From: Klebsiella pneumoniae
GTDB lineage: Bacteria > Pseudomonadota > Gammaproteobacteria > Pseudomonadales > Pseudohongiellaceae
Length of the DNA stretch: 20,807 nucleotides
Assembly: GCA_945869725.1 (NCBI GenBank)
Contig: CAMBPO010000043.1
Location: forward strand, 1 to 20,807
Reading direction: 5' to 3'
The notes beneath the pieces are model-generated. The model was not told the DNA's origin, did no database searches, and was given only the letters and a program-made list of their open reading frames with translations. Position numbers and translations under genes: made by a program. Position 1 is the first letter of the stretch. Each line of letters opens with the position of its first letter. This document shows, in pieces, positions 8,102-15,720 of the stretch.

Positions 8102-8223
8102 CTTCTTGGTTCTGTTTGGTCGACGCCAGTCATCTGAGCCCTGATTGAGAGCTTTTGTTAATTTTAATGCCTGCCACCAAACGCTAACTTCAATATTCGT
8201 CCTGATAAAAACGTTTTAAGCCG

Positions 8224-8252
8224 TTGTCATATTTGGATATTATTGATACATT
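8224..8252 (+). promoter_or_regulatory. Candidate sigma-70 promoter of the bactofilin gene
   Basis: TTGTCA (8224-8229, 5/6 consensus) and TACATT (8247-8252, 4/6) are separated by 17 bp, about 75 bp upstream of the predicted start. This also argues against starting the protein at the in-frame ATG at 8230, which would lie inside the promoter. Confidence 0.5.
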
Positions 8253-8334
8253 CGGCGTCTGGCTTGTAACACTCAAGCACTGGAAAAAGACAACTGCCCC
8301 ATCCACTGGTTTTAAAACAATAGCGGTGAACATC

Positions 8335-8814
8335 ATGTTTGATAGAAACAAGGACCGACAACCCGAAAAAATTGATACCCCTGCACAGGCAGCACCCGCC
8401 ATCGACAACTCGTCTACAGCCTATCGTGCACCTGCCGCTGCTACCGGCAAGTCCGCCATTCTGGGTGCCACCATCCGGGTGAAGGGCGAAATCAGCGGTG
8501 ATGAAAACCTGCTGATCGAAGGCCATGTTGAAGGCTCCGTGAGCCTGTCAGCGCATGAATTGTCCATCGGAAAAACTGGCAAGGTACACGCCAACATCAC
8601 TGCCAGAACCATCCGTATTGATGGTGAAGTTCATGGCGACATTGCTGGAAAAGAGAAGGTGATAGTGTCCAGTACCAGCAACATCAAGGGCACCATTGTT
8701 ACCCCGAAAATGACCCTGGAAGAAGGCGCACGTTTCAAAGGTACCATTGATATTGACCCCGCCCACGCCAACAGCAGCAGCGCGTTCAAACCCGCAGCGG
8801 ACAAACCGGCCTGA
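8335..8814 (+). CDS. Bactofilin (polymer-forming cytoskeletal protein)
   Basis: A 159-aa bactofilin (PF04519/DUF583). Bactofilins self-assemble without nucleotide into beta-helical filaments that scaffold cell-wall or envelope machinery, usually at the inner membrane. Here a charged, disordered N-terminus (1-38) precedes the beta-helix region (about 40-140), whose repeats are easy to read: IRVKGEISGDENLLIEGHVEG, KTGKVHANI, IRIDGEVHGDI, STSNIKGTI, EGARFKGTI. A short Ala/Pro/Lys tail follows. GGTGA sits 5 nt before the ATG; the frame extends upstream but those 37 residues look non-coding and span the promoter. The stop overlaps the next start (TGATG), so the two products are probably made together. 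Confidence 0.93.
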   Translation: MFDRNKDRQPEKIDTPAQAAPAIDNSSTAYRAPAAATGKSAILGATIRVKGEISGDENLLIEGHVEGSVSLSAHELSIGKTGKVHANITARTIRIDGEVHGDIAGKEKVIVSSTSNIKGTIVTPKMTLEEGARFKGTIDIDPAHANSSSAFKPAADKPA

Positions 8815-9467
8815 TGCTGAATACCGCAGAACAGTTCGATGATTCCGGCAGGCAGGTGCTGCAAACGCGCCTGATGCCTGATTTGATCGAACAGTTGGCA
8901 GGCAACTCGCCGCTGATGGTCTTTGATGCAGGCTTCGGGGTGCACGAGACGGTCGAGTTTTTTGGCAATCGCCGCTGTCGGCTGCATTTCAGCGCACTGC
9001 ATGACAGCTTGCTGACGCCCCCGGTTATCCGTTCAAAAACGCCGTTTGGACAACTACCGAATCCGGATGAGCATGATACGGCCATGTACCAGGCGTGGCT
9101 GGACAGATTCCGCTCTGCCCTGCAATTTGAGCCGGGCACCCGCTTTGACCTCTGCTTATTCTGGGATTTTCTGAACTACCTGGATGATCTGGCGCTTAAG
9201 GCATTCGCTGATGCGTTCGCACCCTTTACGGGACCACAGACGCTCGGACACGCCTACATTCTGCTGAAGTCGGATGCCGATGTACTGAACCGGGAGTATG
9301 CCCTCAAGGCCGCTGATCAGATTTCGGTCAGGCTCATGAATCACGGCACCCCGGCATTTGTGGCGCGCCCGCATGCGCGGGTGACCTCGATGATGAAAGG
9401 GTTTGTGGTCAAACACAGTGTTCTGCGCCGCGACGGGCTGCTGGAAGCTGCCCTGAAAAGCGGCTGA
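8814..9467 (+). CDS. Uncharacterised protein with class I methyltransferase-like motifs, coupled to bactofilin
   Basis: A 217-aa soluble protein that I cannot assign firmly. VFDAGFGVHE (residues 36-45) resembles SAM motif I (D-x-G-x-G), and FDLCLFWDFLNYL (111-123) resembles motif IV with its following helix. Together they suggest a class I SAM-methyltransferase fold, perhaps divergent. No signal peptide or membrane span. The ATG shares one base with the bactofilin stop, so translation is probably coupled. The gene ends exactly where the convergent antiporter gene ends, with no base between the stops. A bactofilin-modifying or partner role is suggested only by the coupling. Confidence 0.75.
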   Translation: MLNTAEQFDDSGRQVLQTRLMPDLIEQLAGNSPLMVFDAGFGVHETVEFFGNRRCRLHFSALHDSLLTPPVIRSKTPFGQLPNPDEHDTAMYQAWLDRFRSALQFEPGTRFDLCLFWDFLNYLDDLALKAFADAFAPFTGPQTLGHAYILLKSDADVLNREYALKAADQISVRLMNHGTPAFVARPHARVTSMMKGFVVKHSVLRRDGLLEAALKSG

Positions 9468-11054
9468 TTACCGCTGTTTCTCCAGATCCGACTCAGGACT
9501 GCGCCGATCCCTGCCAAAGTCTGCCTGAAAGACGTGTTCAGCCAATCCCACTCCTGCTTCAGACATGGTCAGATAGGTCTGATCTGCACCGGCTTTGATG
9601 ATTTTTTCAGCCTCATCGCTGTGCATACTGTGAGAAACAATTAAACCGGCAAAGCCACTTTTGCGCAGTTTCTGCGCGGCAATCACTTTGGCTTCCATAT
9701 CATTGATGGTCAGAATGATCGCACTGACAGCTGCCAGATCCAAATTTTGCCAGAACACCTGATCTTCTGCGTCTGCAAAAAACACGTTGTGCCCCATCAT
9801 TTTATGCATCTGCACACGCGCAGGGTCGGAGTCCAGGGCCACCAGCCGGCATTTATCTTTCAGGTGATCATAGGCCGCGGTTCCTGTCCGACCAAGACCC
9901 ATAATCAGCACTTCAGCGTTACCAAGTGACAGGGGCTGCTCATCAGGATGACGAGTGTTTCGCTCCAGAGGGATCAGACGTGCGGCTAATCGCTCGTACA
10001 GCGGATGCGCATAACGATTGAGCGGCGCACTCACCAGAAATGACAGCGCGGCAGTCAATGCCAGTGGCACCAGCCACTGCGGCAGCACAATACTGGCAAC
10101 AATCAGCCCGAATTCACTGTAGTTGGTCAGACTCAGGCTTGATAAAAACGCACTGCGCGCCCGCAACCTGAACAGCACCAGCAACAAGAAAAACAGGATG
10201 GCTTTGATGGGCAGCAACGCTGTCATCATCAGCGCAAACATCCAAGCCTGCGAGTCCGGCAATCCGCCGATACCAATCTGCAGGAAAAACCCGACCAGGA
10301 AAAATTCTTTGATTCCCCAGAGGGTTTTGGATAATTCACCGGATCGGCGATGGTTGGCAAGTAACGCGCCGAGCACCAATGCACCCAACTCGGAACTCAG
10401 ACCTACCAGCTCAAAGCCGTACCCGCCCACCACCAGCGCCAGCAACAATCCAAACAACAACTGCAGCTCATCATGACCACTGGCATCCAGCAGTTTGAAT
10501 AAAAGCGGTCGCAAAAGAGGTAGCGTAAACACCAGCAAGGCCCAGATTGAGGGGGAACGGCCCGCAGCCAGACTCACGACTATCAAGGCAATCAAGTCCT
10601 GAACAATCAGAATGCCGATGGCCACTCGCCCGTGAAAGGCGCGCAGTTCACGCTTGGTTTCCAACACCTTGGCAGCCAACACGGTGCTGGAAAACGCCAG
10701 TGCCACCGACAACATAAATGCCGTGTAAAAATCCACACTGAACACCAGCAGCAAGGCGGGCGTCATCAACACAACGGAGATAAAAAAATGCAGCAGCCCA
10801 CCGCCTATCACTTCGGGCTTCACAATGTTTCGCCAATCAAGCTTTAAGCCGACGGTGAACAGCAACAGCAGCACACCCAGATGCGCCACATGATCAAGCA
10901 CTTCCCCGGCTTCAGCCGGCATACCCAGATCAACGGAATAGGTAGAAATCGCAAAACCGGCGGCCAGATAACCCACCAGAGGGGGTAACCCAATGGCGCG
11001 CACGAGCAATCCAATGCTAAACGCAAAACCAATCCAAACCGCTTCCAGCAACAT
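9468..11054 (-). CDS. CPA2/Kef-type cation:proton antiporter with RCK (TrkA-N) domain
   Basis: A 528-aa inner-membrane transporter that would exchange K+ or Na+ for H+. The membrane domain (about 1-350) has some 11-13 spans with CPA2 marks: GLPPLVGYLAAGF (22-34), LLLFTVGLKLD (63-73), IVQDLIA (150-156) and LGALVLGALLA. The RCK/TrkA-N domain follows, with the NAD-binding GLGRTG at 386-391 and acidic VALDSDPARV after the second strand. There is no long C-terminal extension, so it is more like YbaL/RosB-type proteins than full KefC. A strong GGAGG lies 8 nt before the ATG. It starts 29 bp after the aminotransferase gene and is probably co-transcribed. The ion is unknown. Confidence 0.92.
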   Translation of the reverse strand: MLLEAVWIGFAFSIGLLVRAIGLPPLVGYLAAGFAISTYSVDLGMPAEAGEVLDHVAHLGVLLLLFTVGLKLDWRNIVKPEVIGGGLLHFFISVVLMTPALLLVFSVDFYTAFMLSVALAFSSTVLAAKVLETKRELRAFHGRVAIGILIVQDLIALIVVSLAAGRSPSIWALLVFTLPLLRPLLFKLLDASGHDELQLLFGLLLALVVGGYGFELVGLSSELGALVLGALLANHRRSGELSKTLWGIKEFFLVGFFLQIGIGGLPDSQAWMFALMMTALLPIKAILFFLLLVLFRLRARSAFLSSLSLTNYSEFGLIVASIVLPQWLVPLALTAALSFLVSAPLNRYAHPLYERLAARLIPLERNTRHPDEQPLSLGNAEVLIMGLGRTGTAAYDHLKDKCRLVALDSDPARVQMHKMMGHNVFFADAEDQVFWQNLDLAAVSAIILTINDMEAKVIAAQKLRKSGFAGLIVSHSMHSDEAEKIIKAGADQTYLTMSEAGVGLAEHVFQADFGRDRRSPESDLEKQR

Positions 11055-11083
11055 TCAGTTGATCCTCCGTGGTCAGATCCAGA

Positions 11084-12418
11084 TCATGCCATCAGTTGTT
11101 TGATTCCCGCGACGGCGCGATCAACATGCGCCAGAGTGTTGTAGATGCCCGGGCACAGCCGCAGTCCGCCAGTGCCGGCGCCAGCAATGCCAAACTCCTC
11201 ATACAGCCGGTTCGACAGCGGACCTCCCTGCCCGGCCGGCGTCTGCACAACCACCACACCAAAACTCAGGGCAGCATCCATGGGAGTCACCAGCGGCAAA
11301 CCCAGCCCCACCACACTGCTCTTCAGATGCTGAGACAACTGCACAATCCGTTGTTCTATACGCGCGGCACCGATGCTGTCATGAATACGCGCGGCGACAC
11401 TTAACGCTGCGAGCGCCGCGTCATCGCGTTGGCCCAGGGATTCAAATTTACGCGCACCGATCTGCCGCGTCTCTGCGCCACTGCCCCAACCCGACGCCAC
11501 CACACCGGGCCAGATGCGGGTGTGCTGATCGGACTTGATATACAACAGCCCGACCTCTCTGGGCCCCATGTACCATTTGTGGGCGCTGGCAGTGAAGGAA
11601 TCCATGCCCAGGGCTGCCAAGTCCAGTGCCATGGCGCCCCAGGTCTGCGCGCCATCCACATGCACATAGATGCCGCGGGCTTTGGCGGCCTGCACCAGTT
11701 CAGCAATCGGCAAGCGGATGCCACTGACATTGGATACATGGGTAATCGCCAGCACCCGCGTGCGATCGGTGAACTGCGCAACAAAGGCATCCAGCAACTG
11801 CTGCGGATCACGCAAATCGGCGGGCGTCGCCACGGTCACTACCTTGAATCCAAAACGCGCAGCACGCACCTGCCAGGCCACGTGGTTGGTCGGGTGGTTT
11901 TCATCCCAGATAATCACATCGTCGGCGGCGCTCAGATCCAGACCATTACTAATGATGTTATTGGCTTCACTGGTGTTACGCACCAGTGCGATTTCATCCG
12001 CACTGACATTCAGTTGCGCGGCAACCAGCGCGCGTGAGTTTTCCAGCAGACCCGAGAATTTGCTGCGATTGTTAAAGGAGCAATCCTGATCAATATCTGC
12101 CGTCAGAAACGCCACCTGATCTGCCACTGAACGGAACGATGGACACAGATTGGCAGCATTCATCGGCACAGTGGAGTCAGGAAATGAAAACTGCTCGCGC
12201 ACCATCTGCCAGTAATCTTCACCGGTCACGGCTTGACTGAACTGTTCGGTTACGGACGCCTGCTCTGTTACAGACGCCTGCTCTGTTACCGACTCCTGCG
12301 CAGTCGCCAAGCGCGATGACAGTGCGCCGGCCCCCAGCATCAAGGCACTGGTGCTTTTCAGACCGCGGCTGAGGAACAGGCGACGACTCAGATCAGCGGT
12401 ATCCTTGATGTTGTTCAT
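11084..12418 (-). CDS. Tat-exported class V aminotransferase-like PLP enzyme
   Basis: A 444-aa protein of PLP fold type I, class V (isopenicillin-N epimerase/cysteine desulfurase-like). The twin-arginine motif SRRLFLS (11-17) plus a hydrophobic stretch and ATAQ (38-41) predict Tat export, which would carry the folded, PLP-loaded enzyme to the periplasm. Family residues: RNTSEANN (147-154) near the phosphate site, the HVDGAQ Asp255, and the Schiff-base Lys281 in SAHKWYMGPREVG. No desulfurase active-site Cys loop is apparent, so an epimerase, lyase or aminotransferase is more likely. Right after the signal peptide lie three copies of a six-residue repeat (about 42-59). The start overlaps the amidohydrolase stop by 4 nt (ATGA). 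Reaction unknown. Confidence 0.9.
   Translation of the reverse strand: MNNIKDTADLSRRLFLSRGLKSTSALMLGAGALSSRLATAQESVTEQASVTEQASVTEQFSQAVTGEDYWQMVREQFSFPDSTVPMNAANLCPSFRSVADQVAFLTADIDQDCSFNNRSKFSGLLENSRALVAAQLNVSADEIALVRNTSEANNIISNGLDLSAADDVIIWDENHPTNHVAWQVRAARFGFKVVTVATPADLRDPQQLLDAFVAQFTDRTRVLAITHVSNVSGIRLPIAELVQAAKARGIYVHVDGAQTWGAMALDLAALGMDSFTASAHKWYMGPREVGLLYIKSDQHTRIWPGVVASGWGSGAETRQIGARKFESLGQRDDAALAALSVAARIHDSIGAARIEQRIVQLSQHLKSSVVGLGLPLVTPMDAALSFGVVVVQTPAGQGGPLSNRLYEEFGIAGAGTGGLRLCPGIYNTLAHVDRAVAGIKQLMA
12249..12302 (-). repeat. 18-bp in-frame tandem repeat, three copies
   Basis: Units 12249-12266, 12267-12284 and 12285-12302 share GTTACnGACkCCTGC on the plus strand; the last unit has degraded toward its end. 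They encode three (A/E)SVTEQ units just behind the Tat signal peptide. A multiple of 3, so frame is kept. Confidence 0.85.
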
Positions 12419-14142
12419 GGCGCGGCGGCCTCCACGTCGGCAACCAGCCGGCCGCCCACCCAGGTTTGGGCAACAGCGGTTTTCCAGATTTCGGTGGGCT
12501 CTATGGCAAAAATGTCTTGGTCAACCAAGATAAAGTCAGCCTTTTTACCCGGCTCCAGGGTGCCCAGTTCATTCTCCTGGTGGGCGGCAAACGCGCCATC
12601 CAGCGTAAAACTCAGCAAGGCTTCTTCATGCGTCATGCGCTCCTCCGGAAACCAGCCGCCGGGAGGCTCATTATTCTGATCCTGCCGGGTAATCGAGGCA
12701 TGCAGACCAAAAAACGGATTGGCCGGCTCCACCGGAAAGTCCGAGCCGTTGGCAATAACAGCGCCGCTATCCAGCAGTTTGCGCCAGGCATAGGCGCCTA
12801 AAATACGCACCTCACCCAGACGATCCTGCGCCATGTTTTTATCGCTGGTGGCATGCATGCCCTGCATGGACGGAATCACCCCCAAGGTATTAAAACGCAG
12901 AATATCCTCGTATCGCAGAATCTGCGCATGCTCAATACGATGACGCTGCTCGCGGGTATTGGTGTTCTGAATCAAGGCTTCAAAGTTGTCCATCACAATC
13001 ATGTTGGCGCCATCACCGATGGCATGCACATTGACCTGGAAACCGGCGAGCATGGACTGGTTCATCAACTGCGTCAGGCGCTCCGGGGTGATCTGCAACA
13101 ACCCGCGATGGCCCGGCATGTCAGTGTAGTCATCATTGAGGTATGCGCCACGGCTACCCAATGCGCCATCGGCGGAGATTTTTACACTGCGCACCGAGAA
13201 GGTACCGTCTTCGCTCAGAAAATGCCCTTCCGCCAGGCGGTCGGCCAATTGAGGGTCCAGCCCTGCCAGCATGGCATAGACGCGGATCGGCAACGGCCCT
13301 TCGGCCAATAATTCCTTGTATGCCTGCAATGTTGTGCTGTTGACGCTGGCATCGTGCACACTGGTCAAACCTTCTGCGGCCAATGCTTCCATGGACCGGC
13401 GCAGCGCCAACTTCTGATCTTCCAGACTGGGCTGAGGAATATGCTGGGTGATAAAGCGCATGGCATTGTTCACAAAGGTCCCGGTCGGACGACCTTCGGT
13501 GTCACGGATGATCATGCCACCATCCGGGTCTGCCGTAGTCGCATCAACACCAGCCAGTTCAATGGCGGCGCGATTAGCCCAGCCCGCATGCCCGTCAATG
13601 CGGCTGAACCACATCGGCACATCCGAATTGGCGGCTTCCAAGGCAGCGGCTGATGGAAATTCATTACTGTCCCATAACACCTGATTCCAGCCACGGCCCT
13701 GTATCCACTGCAAACCGGGATTGGCCTGCTGAAACTCGATGACGCGCTGCACTGCCTCGGCTTCCGACTGCGTTCCGGTCATATCCACCCGCAGCAGACT
13801 CAGCCCGTAGTTGAGAATATGGCCATGTGAATCAATCAGGCCCGGCAACAAGGTTTTGCCTTCGCCATCAATCAGCGTCAGTGTGTCATCCGTTGGCAAG
13901 GGCTCATCAGCGCTGAACACGCGGTCAATGGTGTCACCGGTAAACTGCAGGGCACTGAACTGCACCAGTTCACGATCGCTGTTCATGGTGTAGCCGTTGA
14001 CATTGATAAGTAACGTGGAGGTCAGTAACGTGGAGGTCAGTAATGGGGAGGTCTGCGCATCTGACTGTGCAACCAGCAGCTGGCTGAGGATCGCACTGGC
14101 AGCCAATGTGGCGCCGAGCAGGAAGGATTTCTGAAGTCGCAT
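12415..14142 (-). CDS. Exported YtcJ-type amidohydrolase
   Basis: A 575-aa metal-dependent amidohydrolase (amidohydrolase_3, YtcJ-like). Sec signal peptide: MRLQKSFLLGATLAASAILSQ then VAQSDAQ, with cleavage near residue 25-30. Metal and catalytic residues are intact: DSHGH (104-108), Lys321 in VKISADGALGSRGA as the likely carboxylated bridging Lys, NVHAIGD (His373), RIEHA (His405) and NGSDFPVEP (Asp468). The C-terminus GTLEPGKKADFILVD is the family's composite beta-domain. The frame runs open upstream to 14301, but the ATG at 14142 with a following signal peptide is clearly the start. A 15-bp repeat expands the N-terminus. It overlaps the aminotransferase gene by ATGA and is divergent from the FAH-family gene. 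Substrate unknown; cyclic amide or N-acyl compounds are typical. Confidence 0.92.
   Translation of the reverse strand: MRLQKSFLLGATLAASAILSQLLVAQSDAQTSPLLTSTLLTSTLLINVNGYTMNSDRELVQFSALQFTGDTIDRVFSADEPLPTDDTLTLIDGEGKTLLPGLIDSHGHILNYGLSLLRVDMTGTQSEAEAVQRVIEFQQANPGLQWIQGRGWNQVLWDSNEFPSAAALEAANSDVPMWFSRIDGHAGWANRAAIELAGVDATTADPDGGMIIRDTEGRPTGTFVNNAMRFITQHIPQPSLEDQKLALRRSMEALAAEGLTSVHDASVNSTTLQAYKELLAEGPLPIRVYAMLAGLDPQLADRLAEGHFLSEDGTFSVRSVKISADGALGSRGAYLNDDYTDMPGHRGLLQITPERLTQLMNQSMLAGFQVNVHAIGDGANMIVMDNFEALIQNTNTREQRHRIEHAQILRYEDILRFNTLGVIPSMQGMHATSDKNMAQDRLGEVRILGAYAWRKLLDSGAVIANGSDFPVEPANPFFGLHASITRQDQNNEPPGGWFPEERMTHEEALLSFTLDGAFAAHQENELGTLEPGKKADFILVDQDIFAIEPTEIWKTAVAQTWVGGRLVADVEAAAP
14011..14055 (-). 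repeat. 15-bp in-frame tandem repeat, three copies
   Basis: Units 14011-14025 and 14026-14040 are identical (TAACGTGGAGGTCAG); 14041-14055 is a diverged third copy. They encode the LLTST-type repeats at about residues 30-44 of the amidohydrolase, just after the signal peptide. Confidence 0.88.
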
Positions 14143-14258
14143 GGTGTTTTTCCATCTTGTTGTGTTGTACTGAACACAGTTTACCCAGATCACCAATAGT
14201 CGTATATGGCAAAGACCGGCGTTATACTCGCCGAAAACAACAAAGAAGAGCCTTACCC
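14143..14258. promoter_or_regulatory. Divergent promoter region with an inverted repeat
   Basis: This 116-bp gap must drive both the amidohydrolase (minus) and FAH-family (plus) transcripts. A plus-strand candidate is TTTACC (14180-14185), 17 bp, TATATG (14203-14208). CGGCG-TTATACT-CGCCG (14217-14233) is a 5-bp inverted repeat around another -10-like TATACT; it could be an operator or a 5'-UTR hairpin. I could not pick a convincing minus-strand promoter. Confidence 0.5.
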
Positions 14259-15239
14259 ATGTCGTATTCAAAGCTGATTCGTTCAACACTTTTTCGTCCA
14301 ACCCCGATCAGTCGAACACTTGTCACTGCCATGATATCTGCGCTGACGGCCGTCCTGCTTGCCACAGCCGCCAGTCAGGCACTCGCCACCGAATTGACCT
14401 TGGTCAGATTCGGCCCTCCCGGCGAGGAAAAACCCGGTCTGATTGACGACCAGCAACAAATCCGCGATCTATCTGCCCACCTTGACGACATCACCCCGGA
14501 TCAGTTATCCGACGAAAGCCTCGCGCGGATCGCACAGATACCGGTCAGTTCACTGCCGGTGGTTAGCGGCAACCCTCGCCTGGCTGAACCCGTCTCCGGC
14601 GTGCCAAAAATCATCGCCATCGGCTTTAACTATGTGGATCACGCGGCAGAAATGGCCGTTGAACTACCCACGGAACCGTTGGTGTTCTCAAAAGCGATAA
14701 CCGCCATTTCCGGCCCCTTTGAACCGGTGTTACAGCCACGCGGCGTCACCAAACTCGATTATGAAGCGGAGCTTGTAGTCGTCATCGGAAAAAAAGCCCA
14801 GTACGTCAGCGAGGCCGATGCCCTTGATTACGTGGCCGGTTACAGCACCGGCAACGATGTCTCTGAGCGCGCTTTCCAGCGTGAACGGGGCGGCCAGTTT
14901 ATCAAAGGCAAAAGTGCCGACACGTTTGCACCTTTCGGTCCATGGCTGGTCACCCGCGACAGCATAGACGATGTGCAGAACCTGGCCGTCTGGTCTGAAG
15001 TAAATGGTGAGATGCGCCAGCAAGGCAATACCAGTCAGATGGTGTTTGGTGTTGCGCACATTGTCAGCTACCTCAGTCAGTTTATGACCCTGATGCCCGG
15101 TGATCTGATTTATACCGGAACACCTCAGGGCGTAGGCGATGCGATGACGCCGCCGCAGTATCTGCAGCCCGGCGATGTTGTGCGCATTGGCGTGGAGGGC
15201 ATGGGTGACATGCGACAGGAGATTCTGCCTCCCCGATGA
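14259..15239 (+). CDS. Fumarylacetoacetate hydrolase family enzyme with a signal peptide
   Basis: A 326-aa FAH-superfamily enzyme (C-C hydrolase, hydratase or decarboxylase of 2-keto acids and acylpyruvates). After an N-terminal extension ending in ATAASQALA (about 31-39), the protein begins as cytoplasmic relatives do: ELTLVRFGPPGEEKPGLID. Metal-site blocks are intact: DYEAELVVVIG, GYSTGNDVSER, KGKSADTFAPFGPWLVT, and the C-terminal GDLIYTGTPQGVG. So this is an intact FAH enzyme with an apparent Sec signal peptide, unusual for the family. The ATG at 14259 is chosen because upstream in-frame codons run through the divergent promoter and read as nonsense; AGAAGAG before it is a distant, weak Shine-Dalgarno. 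The stop overlaps the next start (ATGA). Confidence 0.9.
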   Translation: MSYSKLIRSTLFRPTPISRTLVTAMISALTAVLLATAASQALATELTLVRFGPPGEEKPGLIDDQQQIRDLSAHLDDITPDQLSDESLARIAQIPVSSLPVVSGNPRLAEPVSGVPKIIAIGFNYVDHAAEMAVELPTEPLVFSKAITAISGPFEPVLQPRGVTKLDYEAELVVVIGKKAQYVSEADALDYVAGYSTGNDVSERAFQRERGGQFIKGKSADTFAPFGPWLVTRDSIDDVQNLAVWSEVNGEMRQQGNTSQMVFGVAHIVSYLSQFMTLMPGDLIYTGTPQGVGDAMTPPQYLQPGDVVRIGVEGMGDMRQEILPPR

Positions 15240-15712
15240 CACCGGCCATTAATGCTGCCCGCCAGGCTGGCATCACATACTCCATCCACGAATACCGGCA
15301 CGACCCGTCGCACTCGTCCTATGGGCTCGAGGCTGCTGAAAAAATGGGTGTCGAGCCGGCGCGCGTGTTCAAAACGCTCATTGTGGCGACTGAAACCCGA
15401 GAACTGCTGGTAGGCATTGTGCCGGTCACTGCCCAGCTGAACATGAAACAGATTGCCAAAGCCGCCGGCGCTAAAAAAGCCGCCATGGCCGCCGCTGCCG
15501 ACGTGCAGCGCAGCAGCGGGTATGTGCTTGGTGGGGTCAGCCCGCTCGGACAGAAAAAACCGCTGCGCACCTTTATCGATGTGTCCGCCCAACAATTTCA
15601 AAGTATTTTTACCAGTGCAGGGCGACGCGGACTGGAGATAGAACTGTCAGCTGCAGATCTTGCCGCGACAACACGCGGCAGCTTTGCCAGCATCGCTGAT
15701 GAAGGGCTCTAA
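15236..15712 (+). CDS. ybaK: YbaK-type Cys-tRNA(Pro) deacylase
   Basis: A 158-aa cytoplasmic editing protein of the YbaK/EbsC family, which hydrolyses Cys mischarged onto tRNA(Pro) (and related mischarged tRNAs). Length is typical. The conserved Lys46 in RVFKTLIV, the GIVPV block, LNMKQIAKAAGAKKAAMA, the GYVLGGVSPLG loop and the near-terminal acidic/Leu block with DLAATT are all family marks. The start is fixed by the 4-nt ATGA overlap with the FAH-family gene; the nearest AGGAG is 13 nt upstream, so translation is probably coupled. It has no evident functional link to its exported neighbours. It converges on the serine hydrolase gene with only 8 bp between the stops. Confidence 0.95.
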   Translation: MTPAINAARQAGITYSIHEYRHDPSHSSYGLEAAEKMGVEPARVFKTLIVATETRELLVGIVPVTAQLNMKQIAKAAGAKKAAMAAAADVQRSSGYVLGGVSPLGQKKPLRTFIDVSAQQFQSIFTSAGRRGLEIELSAADLAATTRGSFASIADEGL

Positions 15713-15720
15713 ACTGGTGT

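Noticed and set aside
8224..8334. Upstream in-frame extension of bactofilin
   Set aside because: It would include the best promoter and its first residues are not bactofilin-like; GGTGA precedes the ATG at 8335.
11429..12037. 202-aa plus-strand frame over the PLP enzyme gene
   Set aside because: Antisense shadow; the opposite strand has full family motifs.
14106..14258. Longer FAH-family start at 14106
   Set aside because: The extension overlaps the start of the divergent gene and the intergenic promoter; the ATG at 14259 begins a normal signal peptide.
14143..14301. Longer amidohydrolase start at 14301
   Set aside because: The 53 extra residues would cross the divergent promoter region and precede a clear Sec signal peptide at 14142.
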